From: Agapanthus africanus
Taxonomy: Eukaryota > Streptophyta > Magnoliopsida > Asparagales > Amaryllidaceae
DNA length: 64,000 nucleotides
Direction: 5' to 3'
Assembly: GCA_030015575.1 (NCBI GenBank)
Contig: JASDDO010000014.1
Span: forward strand, 164,643,911 to 164,707,910
Below are positions 23,366 through 36,400 of this stretch, one piece after another. Below the pieces are notes generated by a model, which saw only the letters and a list, made by a program, of their open reading frames with translations, did no database searches and had not been told where the DNA came from. Position 1 is the first letter of the stretch. Every line of letters starts with the position of its first letter. Position numbers and translations under genes: made by a program.

Positions 23366-24130
23366 GAACTTAATGCCAATTATTGCGGTATCGCATACGC
23401 AGAGCTCGTGTTCTACCGAATATCCAACTTCTCTACTAATCAGTTTCGCAAACTATGTTAGAAATAGACTTAGTCGATCCGCTACAATGTTCCAACTTCA
23501 TCTCTCTATTTCTTAACCTTGCGGAGATCAACAGTCTCCCAAACTGAGCGATTCCCCGCCTCAAGAATTTGTCTAGTTACTTGATAGGACGAAGTTCATC
23601 AATGAACAACTCCATCCAACATCCTGCACCATGATTACCTCAGTATCCCTATTGGAACACTATCCAATATACTGGTCCTCAGAAGAGGTTAAATTCAAAA
23701 CCCTGACTGCATCTCTGACATCAAGGTCACCTTGGAAGCCTGAACCGATAACCGCCACCCAGAGGAGGCTGTCGTTATCTTATACTAAGAACATCCTCTT
23801 ATCTTCATGATAACTTCCCTTTGTTTCTCGAGAATTGGATTAATACATGCTTATTGCACCTAATGCAAAACCAATATCAGGTGTTGTACAAGACATTGCA
23901 TGATTGGCTCAATTGCCTAAGCAAATGATATGTTATTCATGTCGGTCCCTCTCCTCATCAATTTAGATGACATCCCTTTTAGAGAGGGTGACTCCATTAC
24001 CTACGGGTACACCACCATGTCAGGAGTCGTCAATTCTAAAATATTTTTAGAATGCTGTCCAAGTACCCGATTGTGAAACTTCCCAAATCTAGATCTAAAC
24101 TCAAAATCCCTGATATATTATATATTTGGT
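23366..24130 (-). pseudogene. Copia C RNase H region and duplicated RT tail
   Basis: The minus strand in broken frames carries the C-terminal end of copia pol: a remnant of the RNase H domain and the tail before the polypurine tract. Residues such as NRSVWETVDLRKV and FRRGIAQFGR-like segments can be followed but no frame is open for more than about 60 codons. The segment at about 23887-24132 is a second copy of 24133-24380, part of the RT tail, so a 246-bp tandem duplication has occurred here. Assignment rests mainly on position and order. Confidence 0.55.
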
Positions 24131-24132
24131 TT

Positions 24133-25225
24133 TGTACAAGACATTACATGATTGACTCAATTACCTAAGCAAATGATATGTCATTCATGCTAATCCCTCT
24201 CCTCATCGGTCTAGAAGACATCTCTTTAGAGAGGGTGACTCCATCACCTGCGGGTACACCACTACGCTAGGAGTCGTCCATTCTAAAATACTTTTAGAAT
24301 GTTGTCTAAGTACCTGATTGGTGAACTTCCCAAATCTAGATCTAGTCACCAGAATTCCTGATATATTATCCATTTCCAACGTGGAGAAAACACTACGTGA
24401 CAACCAAAGTTTGACCGATTATAGTATAGGAATATCACTTCCTATTTGGAGTATGTCATTCAAAACCTAAAACAGTACTCCCTACATCCTTCTTACTAAG
24501 TTCATCTATTATTTTGATGAAGTCAATCACCTTGACTGTCACATCAAAATAAATGATCCTCTCCGCTATCGTTGTTTTAGTCTATAAATAGACATAAGTA
24601 ACAGGCACACCTTCCGCTGCTCCAACTGACTATGATAACCCTCTGGCAGAGGCATATACACGTGCACTTCCAAATTCCCATTGGAAAAGACGTTATAGTC
24701 ATTCATCTGCCAGATATCATAGCCAAGAACTGTATCAGCGCCAAGTCATATCCATATGGACTTCAGCATAGACACTGAAGTAAAAGTCATATCACAATCC
24801 ATAACGGGTATTTGATGAAAACACATTACAACATATCTTGCTTTATTAGGTTGGTACCTTTCCATCTGTACAGATCTCGAAAGATCTACTTGCTCCTAAT
24901 GGATTTTAGCCCTTCAGGAGCACCCGGCAAAGTCCAAAATCCATAATTTGCTGAAGTGTGTGGAGTCCATCTTGGGTATGAAATATTTGGTCACCTGGAA
25001 GTTACCACTTCCTATGACTTGCTGATAACTAGTAGGGGAACAACAGTATCAAGTCATATCCGTATGGTCTTCAGCATAGACACTGAAATAAAAGTCTCAT
25101 CAAAATCCACAACGGGTATTTGATGAAAACTATTTACAACATGTCTAGCCTTATTAGGTTAGTACCTTTCCACCTGCATAGATCTCGAAAGATCTACTTG
25201 CTCCTAATGGGGTTTACCCCATTTC
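24133..25225 (-). pseudogene. Copia C reverse transcriptase
   Basis: On the minus strand, IWQMNDYNVFSNGNLEVHVY followed by MPLPEGY (near 24700) corresponds to the copia RT motif around the first catalytic region. LNDILQIGSDIPIL near 24440 stands where YVDDILLIGND is expected, so the catalytic aspartates are partly lost. KLWLSRSVFS and a Lys/Ser-rich tail follow. Frames are broken throughout. The part at 24735-25046 is tandemly duplicated, with the second unit starting at 25047 and interrupted at 25231 by LTR D1. The reading continues upstream (minus strand) at 29686. Confidence 0.75.
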
Positions 25226-25230
25226 AGAAA

Positions 25231-28200
25231 TATAAAATACTATTTTTGGAATTTAAATAATAAAATAATATTTTTTATGAATATTATAAAAGTATGGAAA
25301 TTAGTTTTAATGGAATGGTATGATTATATACATATAGTTTGGAAAATAATTGGAATTTTAAAATGAGTTGTTAATTATGGAAGCACTTATTGGATTTGGG
25401 TTTTTATAAATTTTTATACGATTATTTACATATAAGTTTATGCTAAACTTGATTAATATTTTACTAATTATGTATTAACCTTATTTATGTATCATGACAT
25501 GCAACATTTCATATTGTGACTTTAGTCCCTATTTATTGCCATGGTTTCATTTCTTTTCTAGTTGCTTTTAAATTGTTTTGTTTTTTTTAAAAAGGAAAGA
25601 ACTAAAAATAGGTGGGGACAAGGAAGCATGGTTGAGAGAGAGGGAGAGAAAGTTCTACACACTCTCCTTGGCTTTCTTCACCTTCTTATTTTCTTCATTC
25701 CTTCATCTTCCTCATCATCTCCTCCATTTTCCTTAATTCTTCCACCACCTCACTACTACCATGCAACACCATCAAAACTCCACTAAAATCTTATACAAAC
25801 TTCACAAATAAAATTCCTTATATCACTGCAAGCACCATGGTGGGATCAAGTAGGAACTTCGAGCAATTTGGCCATCTTAAAATTTTCTTGAGTTGCTCTT
25901 GGAAGGTAATTCCCTCACTTTTAGTTAAGTGTTTAAGTTTCCTAACCTCTTATGCTAGTTTAGAGTTAACCAAATTAAGTTTAGTGTTCTTGGAAAATTC
26001 TAGGATGATATTTAGTGGATATTTTGAATTGTAGAGATGGAATTGAGACTTAGTTAGTGACCACCAACCTATTAGTGATAGAATCCTTGATCAAACTTGA
26101 GTTTAAAATTTTCAAAAACGAACTTGGAATTTTCCGATATCGGGTTTTGTTAAATTGTGATGATCAAATAGAATCTGGAAAGACTCGAGAAACCTGAAAA
26201 ATATATTGCATATACAAAGAGATGTGCATGCACTTAGGAAGCTACCCCTGAAACCCGAGCCTCCAACTCCCACTATTGGCCGCCAAACTAACCTTATTGG
26301 CCACAATTTGCGGCCTGATCTAAGGATGTGGGTCACAGGTTTGGTCCGTAGCTTAAACATTTGACAACTTAGCCTATCCAATGTGCAGAATATCATAATT
26401 TCACCCAGGGTAAAATATGGGAGTGTTTTTCTAAGTTGCTGATTTCGTTTTACGACATTTGAAAACTGGATTTTTGGTATTTGAGTTTTGACTCGGTCGT
26501 TTGACGTTTGTACGTCAACGTCGGGACTTGTTTGGTTATTCTTGCATGCGTGGACCATAGGTTCTAACCTATGTACGTCTATCGGTTTTCGGATTTGATT
26601 TTGATGTCGATACGATATGCGTTGAATTGTAGGTACCTTCGCGTAGACTTTTGGGACGAAAAAGGGGAGCAAGGCATTCATCGATTTTGGTTAGAGCAAG
26701 GATAGTAGGTGAGTAGATGTATATTTACGGGAAAAGTCAGATGGATGGCGTATAGCACCCCCGCAACTATAGTATTAGGATACTAGGTATATAGATATAT
26801 GTAGATATTAGACGGGTATACTTAGCTAATAGGGTTTTACGGGACTATAGGCTATAATAGGCATACATGTAAGAAGGAATACCCTTAGTTTTTATTCTCT
26901 TAGCGTTGAGCCTTTGGTATATACGTTGCTACACACACAAGATATATGTGTATATATATATATATATATATGTATATGTACACACACACAAATGAAAGTT
27001 GAGAATAACTTTGATATAACACAACGAGATGAGGATGCGACAAGTTATAATGGTATGAGTCGATATGATCGGACATGATATCACGAGGCTATGTTGTATG
27101 ACATGTGGTGAAATGGCATGATGCGATGCGATACGATATATTATATTATATCAGGATTAGGTGATATATATGTTCATAATATGATTGAGATGATATAACA
27201 TGTGACGATATGTGACTAGATGATACGATAGGGTGTACGTGACCATAGACCCACACGCTTGATTTGATAATATCGTACGATGGATTATACCGTATTTGAT
27301 TTGATGTACATGATGATTGAGTCACGCACGCTTGATTTGATGATGTCGTACGATAGATTATACCGTACGTGATTTGATGTACATGATGATTGAGTCACGC
27401 ACACTTGATTTGATGATGTCGTACGATAGACTATACTATACGTGATTTGATGATGTCGTACGATAGACTATACTATACGTGATTTGATGTACATGATAAC
27501 TGAGTCACACACACTCTATTTGATGATGCTATACGATGGATTATACCGTACATGATATGATATACGTGATGTTTGATCCGCACTCTTGACGTGATGATGT
27601 CGTACGATGGATTATACCTCAAATGATATTATGAGGCTGGATCGCCGACTTATGGATGTATCGACTTGGGAAATTATTGTTTTATATTCACTTCAGTAGA
27701 TATTAGAATATAATTAGAGTCATACCTATTTTCAAAACCAGCGAATCGTTATGCATTTCTAAATGACAACCCTAAAGGGACGTTACAGATTTTCAAATGC
27801 TATATTTTTCTCAAAAACACCGTAACCCCTAATTTTCTAAAAACAACAATTCGTACTATTTTAAATCATAACCGTATGTCTCATAAGTAGCTATGTATTT
27901 TATACTGTTGCATTTACTTTTTCCTTTTCTGCTATGCTCGCATTATTCTCTTTTTTTTCGGTTACATACACGTTCTTTTTTTATCTCATATGACATCGTC
28001 TGTTAGGACACACGCACCATTACCGATGATGCGCATGTTGCACGCATACATACTTGCCGGCACACACACTCATCATCGGTAATTGTCATGCTATGTACAC
28101 ATTAGAAATTATTACTTCATCATATAACCTAGTAACTTGTAGCTTTTAGTTATTGTTAATATCTACATCACACTTACAAGTTTAGTTATTACATTCTTAT

Positions 28201-29685
28201 ACCTCGTTAGATGCCATGCTCATATAAACACACTGGTTATGCATTACAGATTTGTTCTGTGCCTATACCCATTTTCTCATTATTGGTTCATGCTTACGAG
28301 ATTTCGGTTTTTATGAGATTTCTGGATTTGAGAAACCCCAGATACATTTTGAAAACATATAATTGTTTTAAAAACGTGGTTTCTCTTGATATGATGTGTG
28401 GTGTCCACCATGAGTTTTCTCGGTTCTGAGCTATGTGTATACCCAATTCGAGGAGGGAGGAGGCACCGTCTGCGGGTACATAGTGGACCCGGTACGGTAC
28501 CCCGGGACAAGAAGATCGTAGAGAGAGACGTTGAGCACGGCAGGGGAGCACTACCGACCGGTGATAGCTCTGGCTCGACGGATATCCAGAGGATACCAAC
28601 CGGAGTCGTGTGATCAGATGGATTTGAGGGCCAATTCGATGAGACGGCGCTCGAGATATGAGGATTTATGTGTAACTGCTGGACACGGTTTTTATGATGT
28701 TTTCGAATGTCGATACTGGGCACTCAGGTTATTATGATGATTTGGTGTGTCGTTGATGGACACACGTTGGATGATACACCTATATATATATATATATATG
28801 ATACAGATGATATGGTACCACATTATGACAAGGATACGATTATATTAGTATTATTATACTTATGTTTACATTATCACCCTTGTTAACACTCGATATTAAT
28901 ATATTATTATAATATTACTGTATGACTTAGGAGATCGTCATACATTCGATTTCTACCCGGTGATATTTTCTACTCACGAGTTGGCAACTAACCTCCATTG
29001 TACCACAGTTTTCTTGCAGGTTCGACCGCACGGATTCAGTAGCGGCTTTCCGGCACACAACTTTCTTCCGGGTGATTTACATTGGTAGGTGGGGTACATT
29101 TTGGATCATGACCACCATTTGTATATGTTTATTCAGTTGTATCTAGTTAAAAGCTCTATCTACCAGAATGTTTATATATTTGGTAAACTTAGAAACCACA
29201 GATTGTATATTCTTTCGGACTTAGAGTCACGGACATGTATTTATTCTTTATTTCTGGTTTCTTTGATGATATTTTAGTTTCTTTACTTTCTTTCCGTGTT
29301 TGGTCTTTTCCCTGGGCATCGTATATCTTTATTCGTGTGGTTGTTTTCGCCAATTGGCGAAGAGCTAGCTCCCGCTTGGGGATGCCTGTTATTATTGCTA
29401 TGTATTGGTTTTGGTTTAAAATTTACTAAAGAGGCGCTGTCCAAATTTCAAATGACAAAAATGTTTTCAACCATTGTATATAACCCACTTGATTTTTCAT
29501 ATAATATTACTTATACATTTAATAAAAGAACCTGATTTCATTATACCTTTATTTCAAAACTTCACCTCCATTATTTTCCTAAAAGGTTTAGATTTCTGGG
29601 CTTTCGGCTTACTTGGATTATGGTGGGATACTATAGACTTCACATGATTCAAGTGTCAGTAATATGCCATTTCTAGGCCGTGACA
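25231..29685 (+). mobile_element. Putative solo LTR D1 (Tekay/Del-like) in copia C
   Basis: A 4.45 kb insertion without coding homology. The right end reads AGGCCGTGACA, the usual end of Tekay/Del-type LTRs, and is followed by AGGAG. The left end is inferred by aligning the interrupted copia sequence with its tandem copy at 24896-24930. This puts the insertion start at about 25231, after AGAAA. If that is the damaged target duplication, it differs from AGGAG only by G-to-A changes, and the expected TG start reads TA. Internal features are a 73-bp tandem repeat (27241-27620), TA/CA microsatellites near 26950 and 28780, and a GC-rich block near 28440-28620. Frames inside, the longest on the minus strand at 26112-26681, look like chance. 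Confidence 0.65.
27241..27620 (+). repeat. 73-bp tandem repeat inside LTR D1
   Basis: About five degenerate units of roughly 73 bp. Each contains GATTGAGTCACGCACGCTTG, TTTGATGATGTCGTACGAT and a TATACCGTACGTGATTTG-like segment. One unit has an extra partial copy near 27440. Confidence 0.75.
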
Positions 29686-30287
29686 AGGAGCATCCAGCAA
29701 ATTCCAAAATTCATGGTTTGCTTAAGTGCGTGGAGTCCGTCTTGGATATGAAACATCTGGTCACCTGGAAGTTACCACTTCCTATGACCTGCTGATAACA
29801 AGTAGGACCATTATCACCATGATGCTGACCTCCCTGTTACTGTCTATGAGAAAACCGAAGTATCTTTCGGGTGTCTGAGGTCACTTACTAAAATCTGCGG
29901 AGTGGCTAATGGTTTGTCAAGTCCAATTGAATTCTTAGGTTCTACTAAATTTTCGGTAACCGTTTGTGGTTCTGGAATCACTTCCAATTCTACCATATTC
30001 CCACTAGTTTCTTTTACAAAAATATTCCATTTTTAAAAAGGTGGCTAGTCAAGAATAATGTAACTATTGATCTTGAAAATGGTAGAAACAAAATCCTACG
30101 AATGCTTAGGATAATCCACAAATCACCATTACCGAAGCGTGCCTCGAGTTTGTCCGGATTCTTCTTTTAAACAAAAACCAGATAACTCCATATCTTAACA
30201 ATCTCAAGATATTTAACCATTCTATGTCCATATAGAATCAAGGCACTAATTTAGATGGAACCAGATACAAATGTCATGTAGCTGTTT
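29686..30287 (-). pseudogene. Copia C integrase C-terminus to RT hinge
   Basis: Minus-strand sequence between LTRs D1 and D2. It reads, in broken frames, FLKMEYFCKRN (about 30030), where copia polyproteins have the F-[LF]-x-K-E-[FY] motif. About 150 bases further it reads QTPERYFGFLIDSN, the usual hinge sequence before RT (ERY-G-L). A duplicated segment beginning GAGCATCCAGCAAATTCC (29688) matches 24921 onward, confirming continuity across D1. It ends at TGTTT, the target duplication of D2. Confidence 0.7.
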
Positions 30288-33024
30288 TGTCATGCCCTGC
30301 TTCCCAATAGACGAAAACAGTGACGTGGCAAGCCTGCACGTATTTACTATGAAATAAATGCATTAAGCGTAATTAAGAAATATATAAATGAATAAGAATG
30401 ACAAGAGTAATAAAATGAAACAACAGCTTTATTTACATTCAACTTTACATACAACTGTTTGAAAATAAAAGATACAATGATATAAAGTTAATGCTTAAAC
30501 AATGGCATACAGAAATAAGTGCAAGAAGAGCTAGTACTCAGGCTGAGCTATAAACTGGTCTAAGTCCTCCTGGCTCGGTTCTATCTCCTCAGAGTCCGGT
30601 CCTCCTGACGAACATTCCAAAGAAAGAAATGGAAAGGAATGTCTTCAGCGAACTAGCGCTCGGTAAGTCCCAAAAGAAGAAAATAGAAGATAATATATAA
30701 TGTGAAGTGAACAAGTAAAGTTGTATATGATCATTCACAGGTATAGGATAGTAATCTAACGTAGTTATTTTTAGTTTGATAAAGAAGATAATCATGTATA
30801 CGAGAGGAATCCATCTTACCCCGTAGACTATGGTATCATGTAGTACAAGGCCCCGTCATAACCCACGGGACAACGGTACTAAAATTCATATAGGTTTCTT
30901 TTAAGTGACCTCTCGTGCCACGATATACGTTCCGTGCCAATCTATCCCTTTATTCCCGTGTAATGTATTGTATAGATTATGTTTACAGGTCTTGGCCGAA
31001 ACCATGGATATAAAATGTTCAGGTTCATTTCAGGATGAAATCATGAGTTTGATGATTGAATTCGAGTATTCATGTTCATGATCAAGTATTCAAGTTTGTG
31101 TTTGAATTTGGATTCAGGTTTGAGTTTGGACTCAGATTGTGTCAAACACTTGTAAACTGATTTAACTCTTGAATTCTTAGGTTCGGGAGTAATCGGCAAT
31201 TGCTGCACATGGACAGCAGAATTTGTGTCTTTTTCCAAGACAATTGCCATTGATAATTCCATTAAGTTGTCTAACCTTAATAGGCAAACACTCACTTTCT
31301 CCGGCTCCCTAGGGTTCAAGAGAATTGATCCCGCTTAAACCTATATTTTCTAGAGTCCTTAAAATATTGTTTTGTATATCTCAAGGGGGTTTTATGAAAA
31401 ATATTTTAATATAGATTAAAAATAAAACTCTAGAGTGATTTTTATTACTTAGGGTTTTCATGAACATGTGTTTTAATTATTGGGGTGTTTTAATGATAAA
31501 TACCTAGCTTTAAAAAGTTTATGGTATTTCTTGAAAACTCGTCCTTTTTGGTAAGTTGATGGTATTTTATTAACAGTTTTTTAATCTTTCAATTTTAGAA
31601 AAATATAATTTCATAATATAATAAAAATATGGATTTATAATTTTATTTAATTATATTTTTTTATTTAGAAAAGTCGCATTTCTTAAAAACCGTATTTTAT
31701 TTCTTTTCGAGATCGAATACTTCGTGAGGAGCTATGCATCTCTCTCTACTATCCCAAGAATATGCGATATCCATACATCCATTAGCGGGTCCCCTAACGA
31801 GAGTTGTAGAGGCGTATTTGCCAAGGATTACCAAAATATCGTTTTAAAAGAAACCCGATTTTTTTAAAAGATGTGGTATTTTATTGTAAAGTTATTCTTT
31901 GAACCAAATATATATGTATTTAGGCATCATGCTATGAAACCAAAATGTGCTTGTGAGGTAGGTCGTTACCCCGTGAAGATTTCCTAAAGGCATTGTTTTA
32001 ACAATTTATCGAAAAAGATGTGGTAATAAAGTTCAAGGTATTTTAATGAAAAGTTCGTTTTATGGTTGTTTCACATGAGAATTTTGGATAAACTTGAATA
32101 TAAACATTTGTGATTAAAGTCACAAATAGTGTGGTAAAATTTGATTGACCAAAGCATAAAGAAAAAGGGAGTTTCATGATTAAAAAGAAAGGTATCGGCG
32201 GTAACTCCACTTTACGGATATGTTTTTAGGATATAAATTTCAATGAAAAGAAAGAGAGTTAGGAGGGACTTACGGTTTGAAAATCTCAAAGAAAGAGTAA
32301 GAAAGAAGAGGGAGGCTTCGTGGCGTTCTCCGGAATCGACTTCGATCTTCGACAGAAAGAGCTTGGTCACTAATTCTACTTGACTCCACTTGCACTTAGG
32401 AGCTTTTTGAGAAAGTTTTTGCTAGAATTTTCAGAATGGTGAAGAGCTAAAGCATGGGATGGTATTTATAGAGAAGAATTAGGGTTTGAGAATTAAAATT
32501 TTGGATTAAAAAGTATTAAAATGATGTTAAATGGTGAAATGAAGGGTCTCTGTTTGATTACAGGGAAATCAAATAGTGTAGAGGAGTTAAGGGGAGCTAA
32601 AGGGACAGGTGTACAACGCACAGAGCAAATTGGGCGAATCAGAGCCGTCGGTGCCGGTCGAAACCATGAAATGGACGGTCAGATTTCATTGGTTGTTCTC
32701 GATATTTGTGCTACATGGGTTTTAGGGTGTGTACACCTCATTGTACCTGTTTGATTGTTCTGAACTTTTCATTTCCCTGTGTATTGCACGTGTAACTCTT
32801 GGGCTTCCAAAAATAAAAAGAAAAAATCAGAAAAAAATAATTGTGTCTGATGGGATTCGAACACATAGGCTACATCACAGCATTGTAGAGCCATTACCAG
32901 TGAGCTACAAGTTATTTCTTGCTTTTATTTAACAAAAGTTACTTTTAACTCTTACACATGCTATAATACTCTTTTCTCTATATTAACAGGAAAATTTCTG
33001 TGCAGAGATTTCAGAGTCGTTACA
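30288..33024 (-). mobile_element. Solo LTR D2 (Tekay/Del-like) in copia C
   Basis: A 2737-bp LTR in minus orientation. On the minus strand it starts TGTAACGACTCTGAAATC (33024) and ends GGGAAGCAGGGCATGACA (30288). A perfect 5-bp duplication, TGTTT, flanks it (30283-30287 and 33025-33029). The complementary strand of TATTTATAG at 32463-32471 gives a TATA box, CTATAAATA. It carries a tRNA-like pol III promoter segment at 32850-32915. The same LTR family occurs inverted at 33461-36614 (D3) and again from 48085 (D4). Confidence 0.92.
32850..32915 (-). repeat. tRNA-like segment (A and B boxes) in LTR D2
   Basis: On the minus strand TAGCTCACTGGTAA is an A-box-like block and GTGTTCGAATCCCATC a B-box-like block, about 35 bases apart, with CTACA...TGTAG able to pair between them. 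It resembles the head of a tRNA-derived SINE or a decayed tRNA. It is present at the same place in D3 and D4. Confidence 0.65.
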
Positions 33025-33460
33025 TGTTTCCAGTGCATATCGCCTAATGGGAAAAGGCCAATACAAAATTACCCATCATGGAGAGCACCCAGATGAGTAA
33101 CCTGCGAGAGAATTAAGTTCTCAATATTACTATGATGGAATACCTAGCATAAGTATCTACATCTTCGATCACGTCGAAGAATCCTGATACTTCCAACGTA
33201 TGATTCTCTATTTTATTCTTATACCTATAAACTTCTCAAAATCTTTGACCTTGCATTATAACGAATGCGTGTCTAAAACCAGAGAACTCATAAGTAATCC
33301 TAAATGAAGTAAGAGTACCAACCCCTTGTCCCGAAGGACACTGGACAACATACATTTTCATGTATAAGTCCCAGAGTATACTAATGCAAATTCTGTGTTT
33401 TGTAGATTGAAAACTGTATCTTGGTTAAAAATGTCTTACACCGTTATTCAATGCACCTTA
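33025..33460 (-). pseudogene. Copia C integrase core fragment
   Basis: Minus-strand sequence between D2 and D3. It reads FRITYEFSGFRHAFVIMQGQ followed by KNKIENHTLEVSGFFDV, which lines up with the copia integrase core (D-D-Y-S-R-F-G-Y-x-Y-L then K-x-E-V-E-N). The first catalytic aspartates are lost. Stops occur and no start is meaningful. Its place between leader and hinge agrees with the order gag-IN-RT of copia elements. Confidence 0.65.
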
Positions 33461-36400
33461 CCGAACGACTCTGAATTTTCTGTACAAAATTTTTCTTTTT
33501 AATGTAAAGAAAGGAGTTTACAAGCCTGAGTACAAATTATAAGTATATCTTGTTTAAGAACAGCAAGAAATATTTTGTAGCTCACCGCTAAAGCCTTGCA
33601 CTGCTGTGACGTAGCCCCTGTGTTCGAACCCTATCAGACACATTATATTTTTTTGATATTCTTTTAAACTTTTTGGAAGCCCAAAAGTTTACACGTGCAA
33701 AACACACAAAAATGAAAAGACAGAAAAATCAAACATGTGGAAAAGGGTGTTAACACTAGAGTGAACCCGTGGCACAAATCCGATGGTCTAACCCCCTCAT
33801 TTGGCGAGCCAAACCCTACCAAAAACTGGCCTCGACGGTTGGATGCGGCCCAAACCCCTCCGTGCTTTGCACACACGACCTTTCCCCTACCCCTAACTCC
33901 CTTACACTGTTTGATTGCTCTGCAATCAAACAGAAACATTTCAATTCCCCATTTATTCTCATTTTAATGCATTTTAATTCATATTTTTAATTCCAAAACC
34001 CTAATTCCACACTATAAATACAATCCCATGCCCTAGCCCTTTATCATTCTGAAATCTCTAGCCAAAATTCATAAAATTTTCTAAGTACAAGTGAAGTACA
34101 GGTGGAGTTAGCAGGCGATCAAGTTCCGGCGGGGATCGAAGCAAATTCCGACAGCCCCACGACACCACGATGACACAAACTATTCTCCTACCTCTTCTTA
34201 TTATAACCAAGCGGTAAATCCCTCCTTATCTCTCTCTTTCTTCTTGAAAAGTTTTCCTTTTCCAAACATGTCGGTAAGTGGAGTTAACACCGACCTTTTT
34301 ATTCTAAACCCTAAAAAGTTCACTTGTTCTTACATACTTTTATCCATATTCTTACACCATGTTTGTAATCATATAACTAATATTTAGAACAATTTTCACT
34401 CAAAAATATCATGAAACATAATCTTAATTTAACTTTTACATTAAAATACCATGAACTTCACATATCGCTCTTTTAGTATTTTTTGTTAATCATACCTTTA
34501 GAAAACTTCACAGGGTAATGACCTACCCCTCACAAACACACATAATTCCATAGCACGATTCTCTTTGAACCTATTTTGTGGCGAATACAATATATTTCAT
34601 TAAAATACCATGTATTATAAAAAAACGGTTTTCTTTTGAATTGTATTTCAAAATCCTTTGCAAATAAGCATCTACAACCCTCTTTAGGGAACCCGCTATT
34701 GGATGGTGCGGATTATCGCACATCCTTGGGCTAGTAGAGTGAGATGCAGACCTCCTCACGGAGCATTCGGTCACGAAAGGTTTTTAATACGATTTTTAAG
34801 AAAAACGAAAATTTCTACTTAATAATAAATATTAATTTTTTATAATTATATAAATATTATAAAATCCATATATTTTCAAAATATATAAATTTATATTTTT
34901 TAAAGGAAAGAATTACAAGTTTCATCAAAATACCATCAAGATACCAATACAATGCAAGCTTTACAATAAAATACCTTGAACTATTCAAGTTAAGCTAATT
35001 ATCACTAAAATACCTTAAACCCTTAAAAAAACTCACATCCATGGAAACCCCTAATAATATAAATAATTTCTCGAGATTATTTTGAAACTATATTAAAAAT
35101 ATTTTTCATAAAACTCCCTCGAGTTATATAAGTTTACATTTAAAGACTTTAGTAAATATAGGTTTAAGCAAAATCAATTCTTTTGAGCCCCAGGGAGTCG
35201 GAGAAAGTGAGTGCTTGCCTATTTAAGGTAGAAAACTTAACGGTATTATCAACGGTAATTATATTGGAAAAAGACACAAATCCTGCCGTCCATGTGCAGC
35301 AGTTACCGATAACTCCCGAATCTAATTCAGGATTTAAATCAGTTATAAGTGTCTGACTCAAGTCTGAGTCTAAATCAAACTTGAATTCAAGTCAAACCAG
35401 AATCCAATTTAAATATGAATCCAAACTCAAGCATGCATACTTGAACATGAACCTGAATACCTGAATTCAAACACATATATCAAACCTGAATACATGACTT
35501 GACTTGACTCGAACCATAAATACAACTTAACATGAATACAAGAATACTTAACATGAATACTTGATATATACATGAACTCTATCTTGCAAACTGACGTATT
35601 AATGATTCGAGCAAGGCTGGTAATTTTAGCTGTAACTTAAAATATACGGGGTGCTGGGGTAGTTCATGCTTGAATCCAGCAAAATCTCAGAAGTCCCACT
35701 AGATCATGAATCCATGTCTACTAACACAATCAAGTTATCATGAGGGCCCGTGTTTCCTTGCTTCTGGATTACAGCCTGTTGAGTTTGGAATACTTCAAGA
35801 CTAGATTGAAGTCCCGTTACTAACACTTGATTCGGGCCCGTGGTTCCTTATTCCTAGATTACAGCCTGTTGGGTTCGAGAACACTCTTGAGATTGGTTGG
35901 CATTCACTCTTGAACTAACGTTAAATTAGTATACCCAAGCAGAGACCTTCTAAGACACTTACATTCACTGCATGTTCACTATACTTACATACACGGCCAT
36001 GTTACTTTTGTTTGCCATGCTCATACTATCATACACATCAACTTGTCCTACATTACCATACTTGTTCACATATATTACGATAAAACTGCATGCTACATAA
36101 ACTCACCATGTTTACATTAAACAACATGCTGACACATCATACTTCATAATCTATTGTTCATGATATACATTTTCCTTATTATTACACATTATATTTCACT
36201 TCATTCCTTGGGACTTACCGAGCAAAAGTTTGCTGATGGGCATTCCATCCTTCTCTATTTTCTTGGAATGTTTGTCAGATACTTTGGAGACTGAAGAGGT
36301 AGACATCTTAGAGGAAGAGCACAATCAGACCGAGACACAGGCCTAGACCAGTTACCTTTTCTTAGTTTATGTATGCCACCTGTTAGGCATTTCCATCTTT

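Noticed and set aside
26112-26681. 189-codon minus-strand frame in LTR D1
   Set aside because: No domain, no splice or promoter context, and it sits inside a non-coding LTR.
32850-32915. A functional tRNA gene
   Set aside because: A and B boxes are present but the acceptor and T stems do not pair well, and the segment occurs three times at the same place in one LTR family.
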